Origin: Phycisphaerales bacterium
GTDB lineage: Bacteria > Planctomycetota > Phycisphaerae > UBA1845
DNA length: 64,000 nt
Direction: 5' to 3'
Assembly (NCBI GenBank): GCA_020852275.1
Contig: JADZBE010000013.1
Coordinates: 62,001 to 126,000 of the forward strand
Below the pieces are notes generated by a model that saw nothing but the letters and a program-made list of their open reading frames with translations, had not been told where the DNA came from and ran no database searches. Positions within the stretch are counted from its first letter, which is position 1. Each line of letters begins with the position of its first letter. The position numbers and the translations under genes were made by a program. This document shows, piece after piece, positions 17,286 to 27,053 of this stretch.

Positions 17286-19319
17286 ATGACATCTCGCCGG
17301 CGCATACGACTGATCGACGTGCTCGTGTTCGGCGGACTGATCGCCGCCGCGGCGGGGTACGGTCTCCGCCGCCCCGCCGCTTCCTCCGCGGAAGATCAAA
17401 CTTCCGCGTTTGCAAAGCAGGTGGACCTCGCGCCCCTGCACAAAGTGGCGGTCATGGCCGACGGACGCCTGCGCTCCTTCGAGTCGCACGCCACGGCCTA
17501 TCTGCGCTTCGTCGTGGGTCCCCGCGTCATCGACGGGCAGAGCACGAGCTTCACCTACCTGGACATGCTGCTTCGCCCTGAGAAGTACGCCGACCGGGAC
17601 GTCGTATACGTCAAGAACCCGCTGGTGCTGGGGCAGATTCTGGACGTGCTGGAACGCGACGGGCACATGGAGGCCGCGCGCCGCAAGGCGATTGAAAAGA
17701 GCAAGCTCATCGCCCCGCACCTGCTGGACGCGTTACCCGTGCAGGCACTCCTGTCGCAGCTCAGCGGCGATCTCGTGAAAACCGCCAAGCCCGTGCAGCA
17801 GATCAACTCCGCGCTGGCGGTGATGCAGGACCGCGTGCTGGGCGGCGAGCTTCGGCTGATCCCCGCGCCGCAGGGCGCGTCGGACAAGCAGTGGACCTCG
17901 CTGTGGAACCTGTCGCGCAAGGCGCCCGCGGAAGAAACCGACCTCGCCGCGCTCGCCCAGGTCGCGGGCGTTCCCGCGGATACCCTCAAGACCCTGGTGG
18001 AGCAGTGGACGCAGCTCGCCGCCGCGTGGAAGGTCGAAAACACCGCGGAGGTCAACCGCCTCCTCGCCTCACTCTCAGATTCCCTGCGCGCGCTCTCGCC
18101 AAACGGCTACCCCGAGGCCGCGCGCCTCGAGTGGGAAAGCCGCTACTTCCGCATGAACAGCATGACGTGGATCTGGCTTGTCTACTTGGCGAGCGTCATC
18201 CCCCTGCTGCTGGCGGTGATCAATCGCTGGTCGGGCGCGCGCGCCGTCGGGCTGATCCTCTTCGCGATCGCCTTCGCCCTTCAGACCGCCTCCGTGGCGA
18301 TCCGCTGGTACGTTTCCGGGCGCTGGCCCAACGCCAACATGTTCGAGGCCGTCACGACCTCGGCCTGGTTCGGCGGCGTGCTCGCGTTGATATTGGAACT
18401 CGTCGCCCGCCGCAGCGCGCTGAAGAACCTCTTCGCCCTCGGCTCCGCCGTGGTTTCCATGACCGCGCTGATGGCCGCGTACCTGCTGCCCACCGACCTC
18501 GACTCCTCGCTGAGCAACATCATGCCCGCCCTCCACGACGTCTGGCTCTACATCCACACCAACATGATCATCTGGAGCTACGCGGTGATCGGGCTGGCGG
18601 CGGTGACGGCCTTGCTTTTCCTGCGACAGCGCTGGTGCGCCCTGTGGGACAGCGGCGTGGTCTCGAAATCGCGGCTGGCGATCATGCCGGTTGCGTTTAC
18701 GCTTGTGCACGTAACCGGCTGGCAGATTCTGATGGCTATCCTTGGCTCGGAGCGCTACGACCTGCGCGACTCGTTCTGGGCGGGGATGTTGTCAAGGTTG
18801 GGACTGGGGGAGGGCGTCGCGCACGCCGCCGCGCCTTACGCAGCGCTTGGCGTCTTCGGCGCTTCCGTTACGGTTCTGCTTTTCGAGATGCTCGAAGCGC
18901 GCATCCGCTCGCGCTCGCTGACGAGTGAAGACCGCGGCTTCGCCGGTCCGGCCACCGCCGCGCTGGCCTCCTCGCCCAAGGCGAATCCCTTCCTCACACC
19001 GGGCGCGCCATCGTCCGCGCAAGTCTTCGACGCCGCCACGATGGTGACGATGCAGGTCGCCTTCATCATGCTCTGGGCCGGCATCGTCATGGGCGCCATC
19101 TGGGCCGACCACTCCTGGGGCCGACCCTGGGGCTGGGACCCCAAGGAAGTCTTCGCCCTCAACACGTTCATCATCTTCCTGGTCCTCGTCCACGTGCGGC
19201 TGAAGGTCCGCGACAAGGGCTTCTGGACGGCGCTGATCGCCGTCTTCGGCTTCGAGACGATGATGTTCAACTGGATCGTCATCAACTTCATCATCAGCGG
19301 TCTGCACAGCTACGCGTGA
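17286..19319 (+). CDS. ccsA: CcsA-like cytochrome c biogenesis protein (haem handling)
   Basis: A 677-aa protein. It has an N-terminal anchor, a periplasmic region of about 250 residues, then about eight membrane helices. The haem-binding WWD signature 'WADHSWGRPWGWDPKEVFAL' lies near the end and conserved histidines flank it in the helices ('DVWLYIHTNMIIWSYAVIGL', 'LVLVHVRL'). This is the CcsA/CcsB partner of ResB in System II cytochrome c maturation. The large N-terminal periplasmic extension is not present in the short plastid or Bacillus forms but is usual in planctomycete, delta- and epsilonproteobacterial versions. The ATG at 17286 follows TTGGAG. Co-transcription with the ResB-like gene is likely despite the 175-base repeat insertion. 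Confidence 0.9.
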   Translation: MTSRRRIRLIDVLVFGGLIAAAAGYGLRRPAASSAEDQTSAFAKQVDLAPLHKVAVMADGRLRSFESHATAYLRFVVGPRVIDGQSTSFTYLDMLLRPEKYADRDVVYVKNPLVLGQILDVLERDGHMEAARRKAIEKSKLIAPHLLDALPVQALLSQLSGDLVKTAKPVQQINSALAVMQDRVLGGELRLIPAPQGASDKQWTSLWNLSRKAPAEETDLAALAQVAGVPADTLKTLVEQWTQLAAAWKVENTAEVNRLLASLSDSLRALSPNGYPEAARLEWESRYFRMNSMTWIWLVYLASVIPLLLAVINRWSGARAVGLILFAIAFALQTASVAIRWYVSGRWPNANMFEAVTTSAWFGGVLALILELVARRSALKNLFALGSAVVSMTALMAAYLLPTDLDSSLSNIMPALHDVWLYIHTNMIIWSYAVIGLAAVTALLFLRQRWCALWDSGVVSKSRLAIMPVAFTLVHVTGWQILMAILGSERYDLRDSFWAGMLSRLGLGEGVAHAAAPYAALGVFGASVTVLLFEMLEARIRSRSLTSEDRGFAGPATAALASSPKANPFLTPGAPSSAQVFDAATMVTMQVAFIMLWAGIVMGAIWADHSWGRPWGWDPKEVFALNTFIIFLVLVHVRLKVRDKGFWTALIAVFGFETMMFNWIVINFIISGLHSYA

Positions 19320-19333
19320 CCCGGTGTCGATAT

Positions 19334-19358
19334 CAGAGCCGCGCCCGTAAGGAGGCGG
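19334..19358 (+). repeat. Family C arm (single)
   Basis: CAGAGCCGCGCCCGTAAGGAGGCGG, a variant single arm of the hairpin found after mreB. It lies 15 bases after the stop of the ccsA-like gene. Confidence 0.7.
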
Positions 19359-19403
19359 TTCTTCAACGTCACCGCGCCATGAAAAGGCGCACGCGTTGCA
19401 AGT

Positions 19404-19540
19404 CCCCTCGCTTGCGTGAGGGGTTCTGATGACGGCATTCGCTATTCGCCATTCTCGCTTCGCTATTCGTTATTCGCCGTTCGCCATTCGCCATTCGCTA
19501 TGGGTCGCTCGCCCTCGCTGGCGCTTCGGGTTCTGATGCC
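19404..19540. repeat. Composite repeat: CCCCTCGCTTGCGTGAGGGG palindrome plus ATTCGCY heptamer array
   Basis: A palindrome CCCCTCGCTTGCGTGAGGGG-TTCTGAT (19404-19430) is followed by about nine imperfect 7-base units ATTCGCY/ATTCTCG (19436-19500). A second unit CGCTCGCCCTCGCTGGCGCT...GGGTTCTGAT follows (about 19505-19537). The same three parts recur near 34.0 and 34.9-35.1 kb. Confidence 0.85.
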
Positions 19541-19606
19541 GCGCCGCGCAGCAGGCGGTCTCATGACCTTGACGCAAGCCTTGGCCACCCGCACGATAAA
19601 CCTACC

Positions 19607-21067
19607 ATGTCCGAAGCTTACACAGGTCCGCTCGAGCGCCTCGATCCTTGGCGATGGCGCATCCCGAAATCGTACAAGCCCGGGATGCGCGTGGACGGGC
19701 TGATCTTCGCCAGCGACGCCCTGATTCAGCACATCCGCGGCGACAAATCGCCCGAGCAGGTCGCCAACGTTGCCTGCCTGCCGGGCATCGTCCGCCACTC
19801 GATGGCCATGCCCGACATTCACTGGGGTTACGGCTTCCCCATCGGCGGGGTGGCCGCGACCGATCCCGCGCGCGGCGGCGTTATCAGCCCCGGCGGCGTC
19901 GGCTACGACATCAACTGCGGCGTGCGGCTGATCCGCACCAACATCCCGCTGAAGCGCGCCGAGAAGCGGATGGAGAAGCTGATCGAGACGCTGTTCGACA
20001 CCGTGCCCTGCGGCGTGGGTCGCGGCGGGCGCATCAAGTTCGGCCCCAGGGAAATGAGCAAGCTGCTGGAGCGCGGCTCGCCGTTCGTGGTCGGCGAAGG
20101 ATACGGCTGGGACAGCGACGTGGAAGTCACCGAGGGCGGCGGGCACATCGACGGCGCTCGACCGGATTACGTCAGCGAAACCGCCTATCAGCGCGGCGAA
20201 GGGCAATGCGGCACGCTCGGCAGCGGCAATCACTTTCTCGAAGTGCAGGTCGTGGAGCGCGTGGACGACGCGGCTGCAGCGAAGGTGCTGGGGCTTGAGG
20301 AAGGCCGGCTCACCGTGATGATCCACTCCGGCTCGCGCGGGCTGGGCTACCAGGTATGCGAGGATGCGCTGATGGAGATGCGCGATGTGCCGGAAAAATA
20401 CGGTATCGATCTGCCGGATCGCCAGCTCGCGTGCGCACCGGTGAACTCGGCGGAGGGGCAGCGATACCTCGGCGCGATGCGCGCGGCCGCGAACTTTGCG
20501 TGGTCCAACCGGCAGATCATGACGCACCTGGCGCGCGAGGCGTTCTCGCAGGTGTTCGAAGTCCCGGCGGAGCAACTGGGCATGACGCTGGTGTACGATG
20601 TGGCCCACAACATTGCCAAGATGGAACCGTACGACGTGGATGGAAAGCCGGTCCCGCTCTGCGTTCACCGCAAGGGCGCCACGCGCGCTTTTCCACCGGG
20701 TCATGCGGAACTGCCGCAGCGGTACCGCGCCATCGGGCAGCCGGTCCTCGTCCCCGGCGACATGGGCCGCGCGAGCTGGGTGCTCGTCGGGCGCGAAGGG
20801 TCGATGCTGGAGACGTTCGGAAGCTGCTGCCACGGCGCGGGCCGACAAATGTCCCGCGGCGCCGCCATCCGCGCCAGCAAGGGTCGCAATATTCGCAAGG
20901 AACTCCTCGCCAAAGGCGTCATCGCCCGCGCCCGGGGCCGCACCGGCCTCGATGAAGAACAACCCGACGCCTACAAGGACGTCAACGACGTGGTGGACGT
21001 GCTGCATGAAGCGGGCATCAGCGCCCGCGTGGCGCGGCTCAAGCCGGTGGGCGTGATCAAGGGATAG
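19607..21067 (+). CDS. rtcB: RNA-splicing ligase RtcB
   Basis: A 486-aa RtcB, the GTP- and Mn-dependent ligase that joins 2',3'-cyclic-phosphate or 3'-phosphate ends to 5'-OH ends in RNA repair and splicing. The metal and nucleotide motifs are all present: 'GGVGYDINCGVRLI' (active-site Cys), 'QCGTLGSGNHFLEVQ', 'VMIHSGSRGLGYQV', 'VYDVAHNIAK', and 'FGSCCHGAGRQMSRGAA' with the guanylylated His. Length is standard. The ATG at 19607 has no strong ribosome-binding site, and the composite repeat ends 66 bases upstream. Its activator archease is encoded at 45946, so the pair is split. Confidence 0.95.
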   Translation: MSEAYTGPLERLDPWRWRIPKSYKPGMRVDGLIFASDALIQHIRGDKSPEQVANVACLPGIVRHSMAMPDIHWGYGFPIGGVAATDPARGGVISPGGVGYDINCGVRLIRTNIPLKRAEKRMEKLIETLFDTVPCGVGRGGRIKFGPREMSKLLERGSPFVVGEGYGWDSDVEVTEGGGHIDGARPDYVSETAYQRGEGQCGTLGSGNHFLEVQVVERVDDAAAAKVLGLEEGRLTVMIHSGSRGLGYQVCEDALMEMRDVPEKYGIDLPDRQLACAPVNSAEGQRYLGAMRAAANFAWSNRQIMTHLAREAFSQVFEVPAEQLGMTLVYDVAHNIAKMEPYDVDGKPVPLCVHRKGATRAFPPGHAELPQRYRAIGQPVLVPGDMGRASWVLVGREGSMLETFGSCCHGAGRQMSRGAAIRASKGRNIRKELLAKGVIARARGRTGLDEEQPDAYKDVNDVVDVLHEAGISARVARLKPVGVIKG

Positions 21068-21113
21068 CTCGGGCCGGATCGTGTGCGGCCCCGACTGTGC
21101 GACATAAGGGCTC

Positions 21114-22922
21114 TTAGCGCGCAGCGTGAAAGCCGAGGTCTACGCGCTTGCGATCACGCCGACCGTCCACCCGTGTCGTCAAGAAACCCATACCCAGACG
21201 ATCCGCACGGTCCCTTCCCGCATCCACGCATGGACTGGTCTCGCCCTGCCCCGCGCGCACGTCGCTAAGATAGAAGTCGCCGCCCTCTCCATCGACAAAC
21301 AGGGGATCGCTGGAGAAGTTGCCGGCGTCTTGATCGCGGCACGCGTGACGGCAGTCCATGATACAGCACCGCACAATGGAAGGTAGTCCGCCGCGAATCT
21401 GCGCACCCTCGTCCATTCCGGTCGAATCCGCGTTGCCCCACAGGATGCTGTGAAGGAGGTCCGCCGCGGCGTCGGGCTCTGCATAGATCCCACCGCCACG
21501 CTGATCGGCGACATTGCGTGCGACCGTGCACTGGCGGATCTGCACCCGGCTGCGGCCTTCCATGTACACGCCGCCGCCTTCAATCCCGGCGTGGTTGGCG
21601 GCAAGGAGGCAGTTGGAAAGCACTCTCCCATCATCCGCGTGCCTGTAGAAAACTCCAGCGCCATGGGGGGCGGCATTGCCAATAATCTGTGATCCTTCGA
21701 TTGTGCCCTCGTCGCCGTTGTAAACACCTCCGCCGGCTATGGCAGCGCGATTTCCGGTGACGAGGCAGTCGACGATCACCGCATCGTATTCCTGATAGAC
21801 ACCTCCACCATTTCCGCCTTCGGCCTCGTTGTCGAAAACCTCACACTCTCGCATCACAGTGTTGTACCACAGTCGTACACCTCCAATGCTCTGCAACGCC
21901 CGGTTCCCCGAAATCAGGCAGCCTTGAATCACCCCGTAGGCAACGGAGCCCCCTCCCATCATCGTGGAGGACGTGTTTCCAATAAACTGGCAGTCAAGGA
22001 TTTCATGGCAGTTGACGGCCAGGCCTCCAGCGGACCGCGCTGAGTTGCCTGCAAATCGACAGCGGTGCAACGTGGATTGGCGTCCGCTTGAGGCGGGGTG
22101 CACTAGGACACCTCCAGCATCCTGTGCCGAAACGTTTCCAAGAATCTCGCAATCCGCCACTGCCGCGTTGCTCAAGCTGACCACTGCCAGCGCCCCGCCG
22201 CCCGTGCCGCTCTGGTCCCTTCGCTCCGCCCTGTTCTCCACAAAGACGCACCCGCTCACGATTACATCCTGACTCCCGGAAACACACAGTCCTCCTCCAT
22301 TATAGGGCGCCAAGTTGCCCTCGAATTCGCAATGCTCCACCCGCAGGCGGTGCGCCGCGACACCCATGATCGCGCCGCCATTTCCAGAGGGGTAGGAACC
22401 ATTGGCGCGATTCGAAACAAATACACAACGCGTGATCAGCGGGGCGGATGAGTCACAATAGATCGCGCCGCCGCTGTTTGATGATGGGTCATTCGTCTTC
22501 GACCCGTTCGTGATCGTCAAGCCCGACAGGACGGTTTCGCTGGTTTCGCCGTCCTGTAACCGGAACCCGCGGCCGGTGTTCTGGCAGTCGAGAATGCACG
22601 TGTCGGCGCCATTCTCGGATCGGATCGTGATCTTGCGGCCCCATGTGCGAATATCTCGATTCCCCGCGCCGGTATAAACGCCGTCCGCGATCAGAACCAC
22701 ATCCCCGTCCACGGAGGCATCCACGGCCGCCTGAATAGTCGCAAACTCCGCCGGCACCCGAAGGTCGTCCGGCCGTGCCGGCGCAGCCGCCGCTGTCAGA
22801 ATGCATAGGGCGCCGGTGGCGGCAAGCCGCCGGGTCATCCCGGCTGCGATCATGCGAACACGCCCCCGCGGGACAGCGACGTCGAATTGTCCAGTCAGTG
22901 TCTTCATGCGCGTCTCCATCAT
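21114..22922 (-). CDS. Exported right-handed beta-helix repeat protein
   Basis: A 602-aa protein with basic N-terminus and signal region ('LAATGALCILTAAAAPARP'). The 'VPAEFATIQAAVDASVDGDVVLIADGVY' region is the classic entry to a right-handed parallel beta-helix, and about 14 coils follow with 'GGG(V/I)Y', 'C.(V/I).GN.A' turns as in the polymorphic-outer-membrane/choice-of-anchor-Q group. The end 'TSPCVDAGRDRADRLG...VDGRRDRKRVDLGFHA' is the usual C-cap of these proteins. Such helices often bind or cut polysaccharide, but no catalytic residues can be assigned. The FG-GAP gene ends 31 bases upstream on the same strand, so the two are probably one operon. Starts at 22922, 22919 or 22907 are all possible. 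Confidence 0.85.
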   Translation of the reverse strand: MMETRMKTLTGQFDVAVPRGRVRMIAAGMTRRLAATGALCILTAAAAPARPDDLRVPAEFATIQAAVDASVDGDVVLIADGVYTGAGNRDIRTWGRKITIRSENGADTCILDCQNTGRGFRLQDGETSETVLSGLTITNGSKTNDPSSNSGGAIYCDSSAPLITRCVFVSNRANGSYPSGNGGAIMGVAAHRLRVEHCEFEGNLAPYNGGGLCVSGSQDVIVSGCVFVENRAERRDQSGTGGGALAVVSLSNAAVADCEILGNVSAQDAGGVLVHPASSGRQSTLHRCRFAGNSARSAGGLAVNCHEILDCQFIGNTSSTMMGGGSVAYGVIQGCLISGNRALQSIGGVRLWYNTVMRECEVFDNEAEGGNGGGVYQEYDAVIVDCLVTGNRAAIAGGGVYNGDEGTIEGSQIIGNAAPHGAGVFYRHADDGRVLSNCLLAANHAGIEGGGVYMEGRSRVQIRQCTVARNVADQRGGGIYAEPDAAADLLHSILWGNADSTGMDEGAQIRGGLPSIVRCCIMDCRHACRDQDAGNFSSDPLFVDGEGGDFYLSDVRAGQGETSPCVDAGRDRADRLGMGFLTTRVDGRRDRKRVDLGFHAAR

Positions 22923-22953
22923 GCGGCGTGCTCCAAAGGCGCCGCCAATGAGC

Positions 22954-24450
22954 CTAAGGACATGAGAAGGTGGCCTCTTCCACGGCCCCGCATCCCCACC
23001 GCACGGTCGCGGATCCCACCGGGGGCGAGTCGGTGCGCCAGCGAATCCGCCCCTCGCCGTTCAGCGCCAATCGGGTGGACTTGGACTTGCCGCTGTCGAG
23101 TTTCACCTCGACCAGATCGCGCGGAAGGCCCCCGGTAAGCCTGAACACCAGCGCCCAACGCTCGTTCCTCGTGCGGCACCGCACCCTGTGTATCTCCTCC
23201 CGCCGCGTGCAGCGGGGCATGCAATCAAGTTCCATGGCGAACGCGGCGCCAGCCCCGGTCCCGCCTGGCGGCCCCCCCACCGCCGTCCGCGTCGCCGTCG
23301 CGGCAATCGACAGGCCGAACTTCTGCCCATACTGATCGTCGTCGCCGGCTGTCCACACCTCACACTCTTCCCAGCGGCGCCCGTTGAAACGAAACACATG
23401 GACCGTGCCGGTGCTGAAATCATGCTGCGGCGCGCCGACGCAAAGCACGCCGTTCTGCAGAACGAGTGAGCTTCCAAACATGTCATACGCTCTGCCATCT
23501 GCGGCGAAGAGCCGATCGAAGTGCTCCCATGCCCCGTCGACGAACCGGAACATCTCCACGACGCCCGACTCAGCCGCACGATGCCAGGCGTTCGGTGCGC
23601 CCACCGCCGCCCACTCACCGTGCACCGCGACGGCTTGGCCAAGGTGATCCTCTCCGTTGGTCTCGGACCCGAGTAGCTTGGCCTCCTCCACCCAAATGCC
23701 GCCTGTGTTGCGGAAGACATAAGCGCTCCCGCTCGACGATCCAAGATCATCGCTCCATGGCGCTCCAATTAACGCACAATCGCCCTTTACGCTGACGGCA
23801 GTGCCGAACTGGTCCGAGTTTGTTGCGTCCGCGGCTTTCAGTCGTGCCACACGCTGCCATGGACCCGATCCGTCGCGCGTGAACAAGTGGGCACGACCCT
23901 CACCCTGAAAGGCTTGGGGAGCCCCAATGATGGCCACGCCGCCATCGAGGGACAGACTTCTCCCATATTGATCATCGCCGTCATCCGCCGGAAGCTGCTG
24001 GCGTTCGACCCACGACCCTCCAACACGCGAATAGACGACGACCGACGGCGCCGAATACGAGCTGCTTCCCACTAGGAGCGTATCGCCGAAAATCGCCAGT
24101 GAGGCGCCGAAGCTGGAACCCCGCCACGTGGAAGGAGGGGAGATTTGCTGAACTAGACTCCAGTGATTCCCCTCCGAGACGAAAGCTTCTACGAAATCCT
24201 CGTTGCCGTACGGGCAACCGATAAGCAGCGATTCGTCCGTCAAAGCTACAGCCTGTCCGTAGCCGGACCCACGCCAGTTCGATGGAAGGATGCGCTCCGT
24301 TGGGGTGCATTGGGCCTGCAGGCGATCAAGATCCCGCGACACCGTGAGGCCGACACCGAGCACCATTGTGGCGCGGAGCGCCCTTCCCCTGCCAGCGATT
24401 GCGGAAAGCCGAGGCCGCCGTCCGCCGTCGACGACATTGGAATGAGCCAT
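22954..24450 (-). CDS. Exported FG-GAP (integrin-alpha-like) propeller with Cys-rich C-terminal module
   Basis: A 498-aa protein. I choose ATG 24450 over 24537 because AGGAGAGA lies nine bases upstream. About seven FG-GAP blades are visible with the pattern 'D.FG.(A/S)(V/L)(A/S)(V/L).GD..L(V/I)GAP', for instance 'DQYGRSLSLDGGVAIIGAPQ' and 'DQFGTAVSVKGDCALIGAPW'. The last about 80 residues are a different module, starting at 'CMPRCTRREEIHRVRC' and ending 'WGCGAVEEATFSCP', of the same kind as the ends of the Kelch and WD40-type proteins here. It is upstream of the beta-helix gene in a likely two-gene operon. Function unknown; the architecture suggests an exported binding protein. Confidence 0.83.
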   Translation of the reverse strand: MAHSNVVDGGRRPRLSAIAGRGRALRATMVLGVGLTVSRDLDRLQAQCTPTERILPSNWRGSGYGQAVALTDESLLIGCPYGNEDFVEAFVSEGNHWSLVQQISPPSTWRGSSFGASLAIFGDTLLVGSSSYSAPSVVVYSRVGGSWVERQQLPADDGDDQYGRSLSLDGGVAIIGAPQAFQGEGRAHLFTRDGSGPWQRVARLKAADATNSDQFGTAVSVKGDCALIGAPWSDDLGSSSGSAYVFRNTGGIWVEEAKLLGSETNGEDHLGQAVAVHGEWAAVGAPNAWHRAAESGVVEMFRFVDGAWEHFDRLFAADGRAYDMFGSSLVLQNGVLCVGAPQHDFSTGTVHVFRFNGRRWEECEVWTAGDDDQYGQKFGLSIAATATRTAVGGPPGGTGAGAAFAMELDCMPRCTRREEIHRVRCRTRNERWALVFRLTGGLPRDLVEVKLDSGKSKSTRLALNGEGRIRWRTDSPPVGSATVRWGCGAVEEATFSCP

Positions 24451-25152
24451 GAGTCGAATCTCTCCTGTGAAGCAGTCCGCGGCCACCCGGGGCCCCCACT
24501 TTGCGTGTGCCGCCTGGAGATCGTTGAGCGACGCCAATCAGAGATGCTCGCCATCGGGTACGCGATTCAGAACATCCGGCCCCAAACGGACCGAACCCCG
24601 TCCCCAAGTTGCCCAATCTATCTCCGCCTCGAGTCTGGTTCAACGAATAAATTCAGCTTTCATGCGTCCCCCTCCCTCCCCCCTGGCCAAGCCGGTGATC
24701 ACCCGAATCCGAGGTGCAACGCCAGCAGGCATTGGGGTCCAGGGCGAGACACGCCGCAGCTCCCCTGTCCGGATGAAGGCCGGCGACCATTCCGTCCAAA
24801 CCCTGCTCGCACAAACTTGGCTTCTTGCGGGACGCGGGCGGCGTGGTCCGCATATCCCCTCCTCGCCTCGCCGCCCTGCGCGCGAATCGTAAGCTCCACA
24901 CAGGCCAATTCTGCCGATGGGCAAAACTGGCCCGCGGCTCAGCCTTATCGGGCTGAGCCGGCATCGCGCGGGCGGCGGGCTTTCATCGGACGTTGCCCGA
25001 CGGTGGATACGGGAGGCGAAATACGACTTCCATGCGGATGAGCCACGTGGCGTGCGACGGTTGCGCCCTGGCCTCCGCGACACTTGCGCCTTGAGGTGCA
25101 CGGCGGTTCCCCTTTCCGCCGCGCGCCTTTGAGTCTGCACAAGGGGTACACC
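24451..25152. other. 702-base divergent region, no convincing gene
   Basis: Overlapping ORFs on both strands (24449-24892, 24640-25140 and others) show only low-complexity Arg/Pro-rich translations and no ribosome-binding site, so I leave them out. It should hold promoters for the FG-GAP operon (minus) and the von Willebrand gene (plus). A strong hairpin is annotated at 24936-24959. Confidence 0.55.
24936..24959. other. Strong hairpin upstream of the TadG-like gene
   Basis: GGCTCAGCC (24936-24944) pairs perfectly with GGCTGAGCC (24951-24959) around TTATCG. An outer CCCGCG/CGCGGG pair (about 24931 and 24966) can extend it. It lies about 190 bases before the ATG at 25153. It does not match a riboswitch class I can name. 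Confidence 0.4.
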
Positions 25153-27006
25153 ATGCCGGGCATGGGGCTCGGCGTCTGGAGGACGTATATGCGGATGGGT
25201 GCCGGAAGGACCGGTCGACTAAAGCGCCGAAGAGGCGTCGTCGCGGTTCAGGTCGCCGTCATGCTGGTGGTGCTCACCGGCTTTGCGGCGCTGACCATCG
25301 ACGTGGGCGTGATCTACAACACGCGGCAGGATCTGCAGCGGACGGCCGACGCCGCCGCGCTCGCCGCCGCCGCCATGCTCTCGGACTACAGCGAGGGCAA
25401 TCCCATCGGCGTCGCCACGGCCGCGGCGGAGCAGTTCACGGCGGCCAACCATGTGTTCGGCGGCGATGTCACGCTTGACGCGGACATGGACGTCGTCTTC
25501 GGTCAGGCCAGTCTGAACTCGGGCACGGGACAGTATGACTTCGTCGAGACGCAGGCGGCCCCCAATGCCGTGCGCGTCACCGTGCGCAAAACGGCCGACT
25601 CGCCCAACGGCGCCGCGCAGCTCTTCTTCGCGCGCGTCTTCGGCATGAATGAAAGCGACGTCAGCGCCCGCGCCACAGCCGTTATGGTCCCGCGCGACAT
25701 CGCCGTCGTCGCCGACCTGTCCGCTTCCCACACCGACGACAGCGAGCTGGGCCACTACCAGCTCACCGACATCAATCTCTACGACGTCTGGGACGACTGG
25801 CCCGGCGGCATTGATGACGGCGGCGGGTCGATTTGGGATGAAGAGCAGATTCCGGATGAATGGTGGAACGAAGAGGGCGGCGCCCCGCAGGCCGCGGGCC
25901 CCGCCTGGGGTTACCTCAAGGAACTGGGGTACGGCACCGAGGACATCACTTCGGACTACAACCCCACCACCGACCCGGGTCTGGTGTATCTGAAGTACAA
26001 CACCAACTGGAGCAATGCCGCGCTCACCACCTATATGACGGACCGCGGGTACAGCTCCACCGAACGCTCCTGGATGAACAGCGCGTCGTACGACAGCTCC
26101 TATTACAAGTACCGCGTCGCCGTGGCGCTGGGGCTGGCCGACTGGAGCAGCGGAAAGACCGGCGGTCTGTGGGTCAGCAAGGGCTACACCGCCGGCGACG
26201 GTGATGACAAGATCGAGAGCGGCGAGCTGGTCTGGCTGGAAACCATCAACGGGCGCAGCGTCGCCAACTCCAAGACCCTCTGGCTCAACTGGATCCAGAA
26301 TTACGTCAAGAGCAACAATACGGAGATGTACTACGCCAACAGCAACTTCCGCTATCGCTTCGGCGTCAAGACGCTCATGAACTACTTCCTGGAGGATCTG
26401 CCTTACAACGACGACATGCCGGAACTCGCCGACACGCGCGAGCAGCCGATGCAGTCCGTCAAGGACGCCACGGAAGTGCTGACCACGTACATCTCCGGTC
26501 TTGAGAGCGACGACCAGATGTCGCTGGAAATCTATGGCGAGACGGCGCACCACGAGGTCAACCTCACCATGGACGTCCAGCAGGTCAGCGACCGCCTCAC
26601 CGAGATGCAGGCCGCGTATTATGACGGCTGGACCAACATGGGCGGCGGCATGGCCAAGGGCATCACGGAGCTGACCGGCTCTCGCGCCCGGGGCGCCAGC
26701 CGCAAGGTCATGCTCCTGCTCACCGACGGTTACGCCAACGTCAACGCGGACGGCGGGACCGGCGACTACTCCGGCGGCGAGGCCTACGCCCTCGCTGAGG
26801 CGCAGGAAGCGGCGGACCTGGGCATCCAGATCTACTGCGTCAGCGTCGGCGCCTATTGCAACATCGAGCTGATGGACTCCATCGCCGAGATCGGCGGCGG
26901 GCAGCACTACGCCGCGAGCGACGCGGACATCGAAGATTACTCAGCCCAACTCATCGAGATCTTCGAGATCATCGGCGGCAAGCGCCCGGTCGAGTTGATC
27001 GAGTAA
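25153..27006 (+). CDS. TadG-like membrane-anchored von Willebrand A protein with large insert
   Basis: A 617-aa protein from ATG 25153, five bases after AAGGGG. The N-terminus 'RRRGVVAVQVAVMLVVLTGF' is the TadE/TadG-type membrane segment, followed by 'TIDVGVIYNTRQDLQRTADA'. A von Willebrand A domain begins with the MIDAS motif 'VVADLSASHTDD' (DxSxS). It is interrupted by about 210 residues rich in Asp, Trp, Tyr and Gly, and resumes at 'DATEVLTTYISGLESDDQMS' with 'GWTNMGGGMAKGI' (the Thr of the MIDAS) and 'KVMLLLTDGYANV'. Proteins of this type occur with Tad pili, but no other tad gene is in view. A clear terminator follows at 27054. Confidence 0.85.
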   Translation: MPGMGLGVWRTYMRMGAGRTGRLKRRRGVVAVQVAVMLVVLTGFAALTIDVGVIYNTRQDLQRTADAAALAAAAMLSDYSEGNPIGVATAAAEQFTAANHVFGGDVTLDADMDVVFGQASLNSGTGQYDFVETQAAPNAVRVTVRKTADSPNGAAQLFFARVFGMNESDVSARATAVMVPRDIAVVADLSASHTDDSELGHYQLTDINLYDVWDDWPGGIDDGGGSIWDEEQIPDEWWNEEGGAPQAAGPAWGYLKELGYGTEDITSDYNPTTDPGLVYLKYNTNWSNAALTTYMTDRGYSSTERSWMNSASYDSSYYKYRVAVALGLADWSSGKTGGLWVSKGYTAGDGDDKIESGELVWLETINGRSVANSKTLWLNWIQNYVKSNNTEMYYANSNFRYRFGVKTLMNYFLEDLPYNDDMPELADTREQPMQSVKDATEVLTTYISGLESDDQMSLEIYGETAHHEVNLTMDVQQVSDRLTEMQAAYYDGWTNMGGGMAKGITELTGSRARGASRKVMLLLTDGYANVNADGGTGDYSGGEAYALAEAQEAADLGIQIYCVSVGAYCNIELMDSIAEIGGGQHYAASDADIEDYSAQLIEIFEIIGGKRPVELIE

Positions 27007-27053
27007 GGCCGCAGCCGATAACGGCGGATCGTCCTCCGCCGCGAATCGTCTCC

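Noticed and set aside
24640-25140. 166-aa minus-strand ORF before the TadG-like gene
   Set aside because: No ribosome-binding site, low-complexity Arg/Pro content, and overlaps a divergent promoter region.
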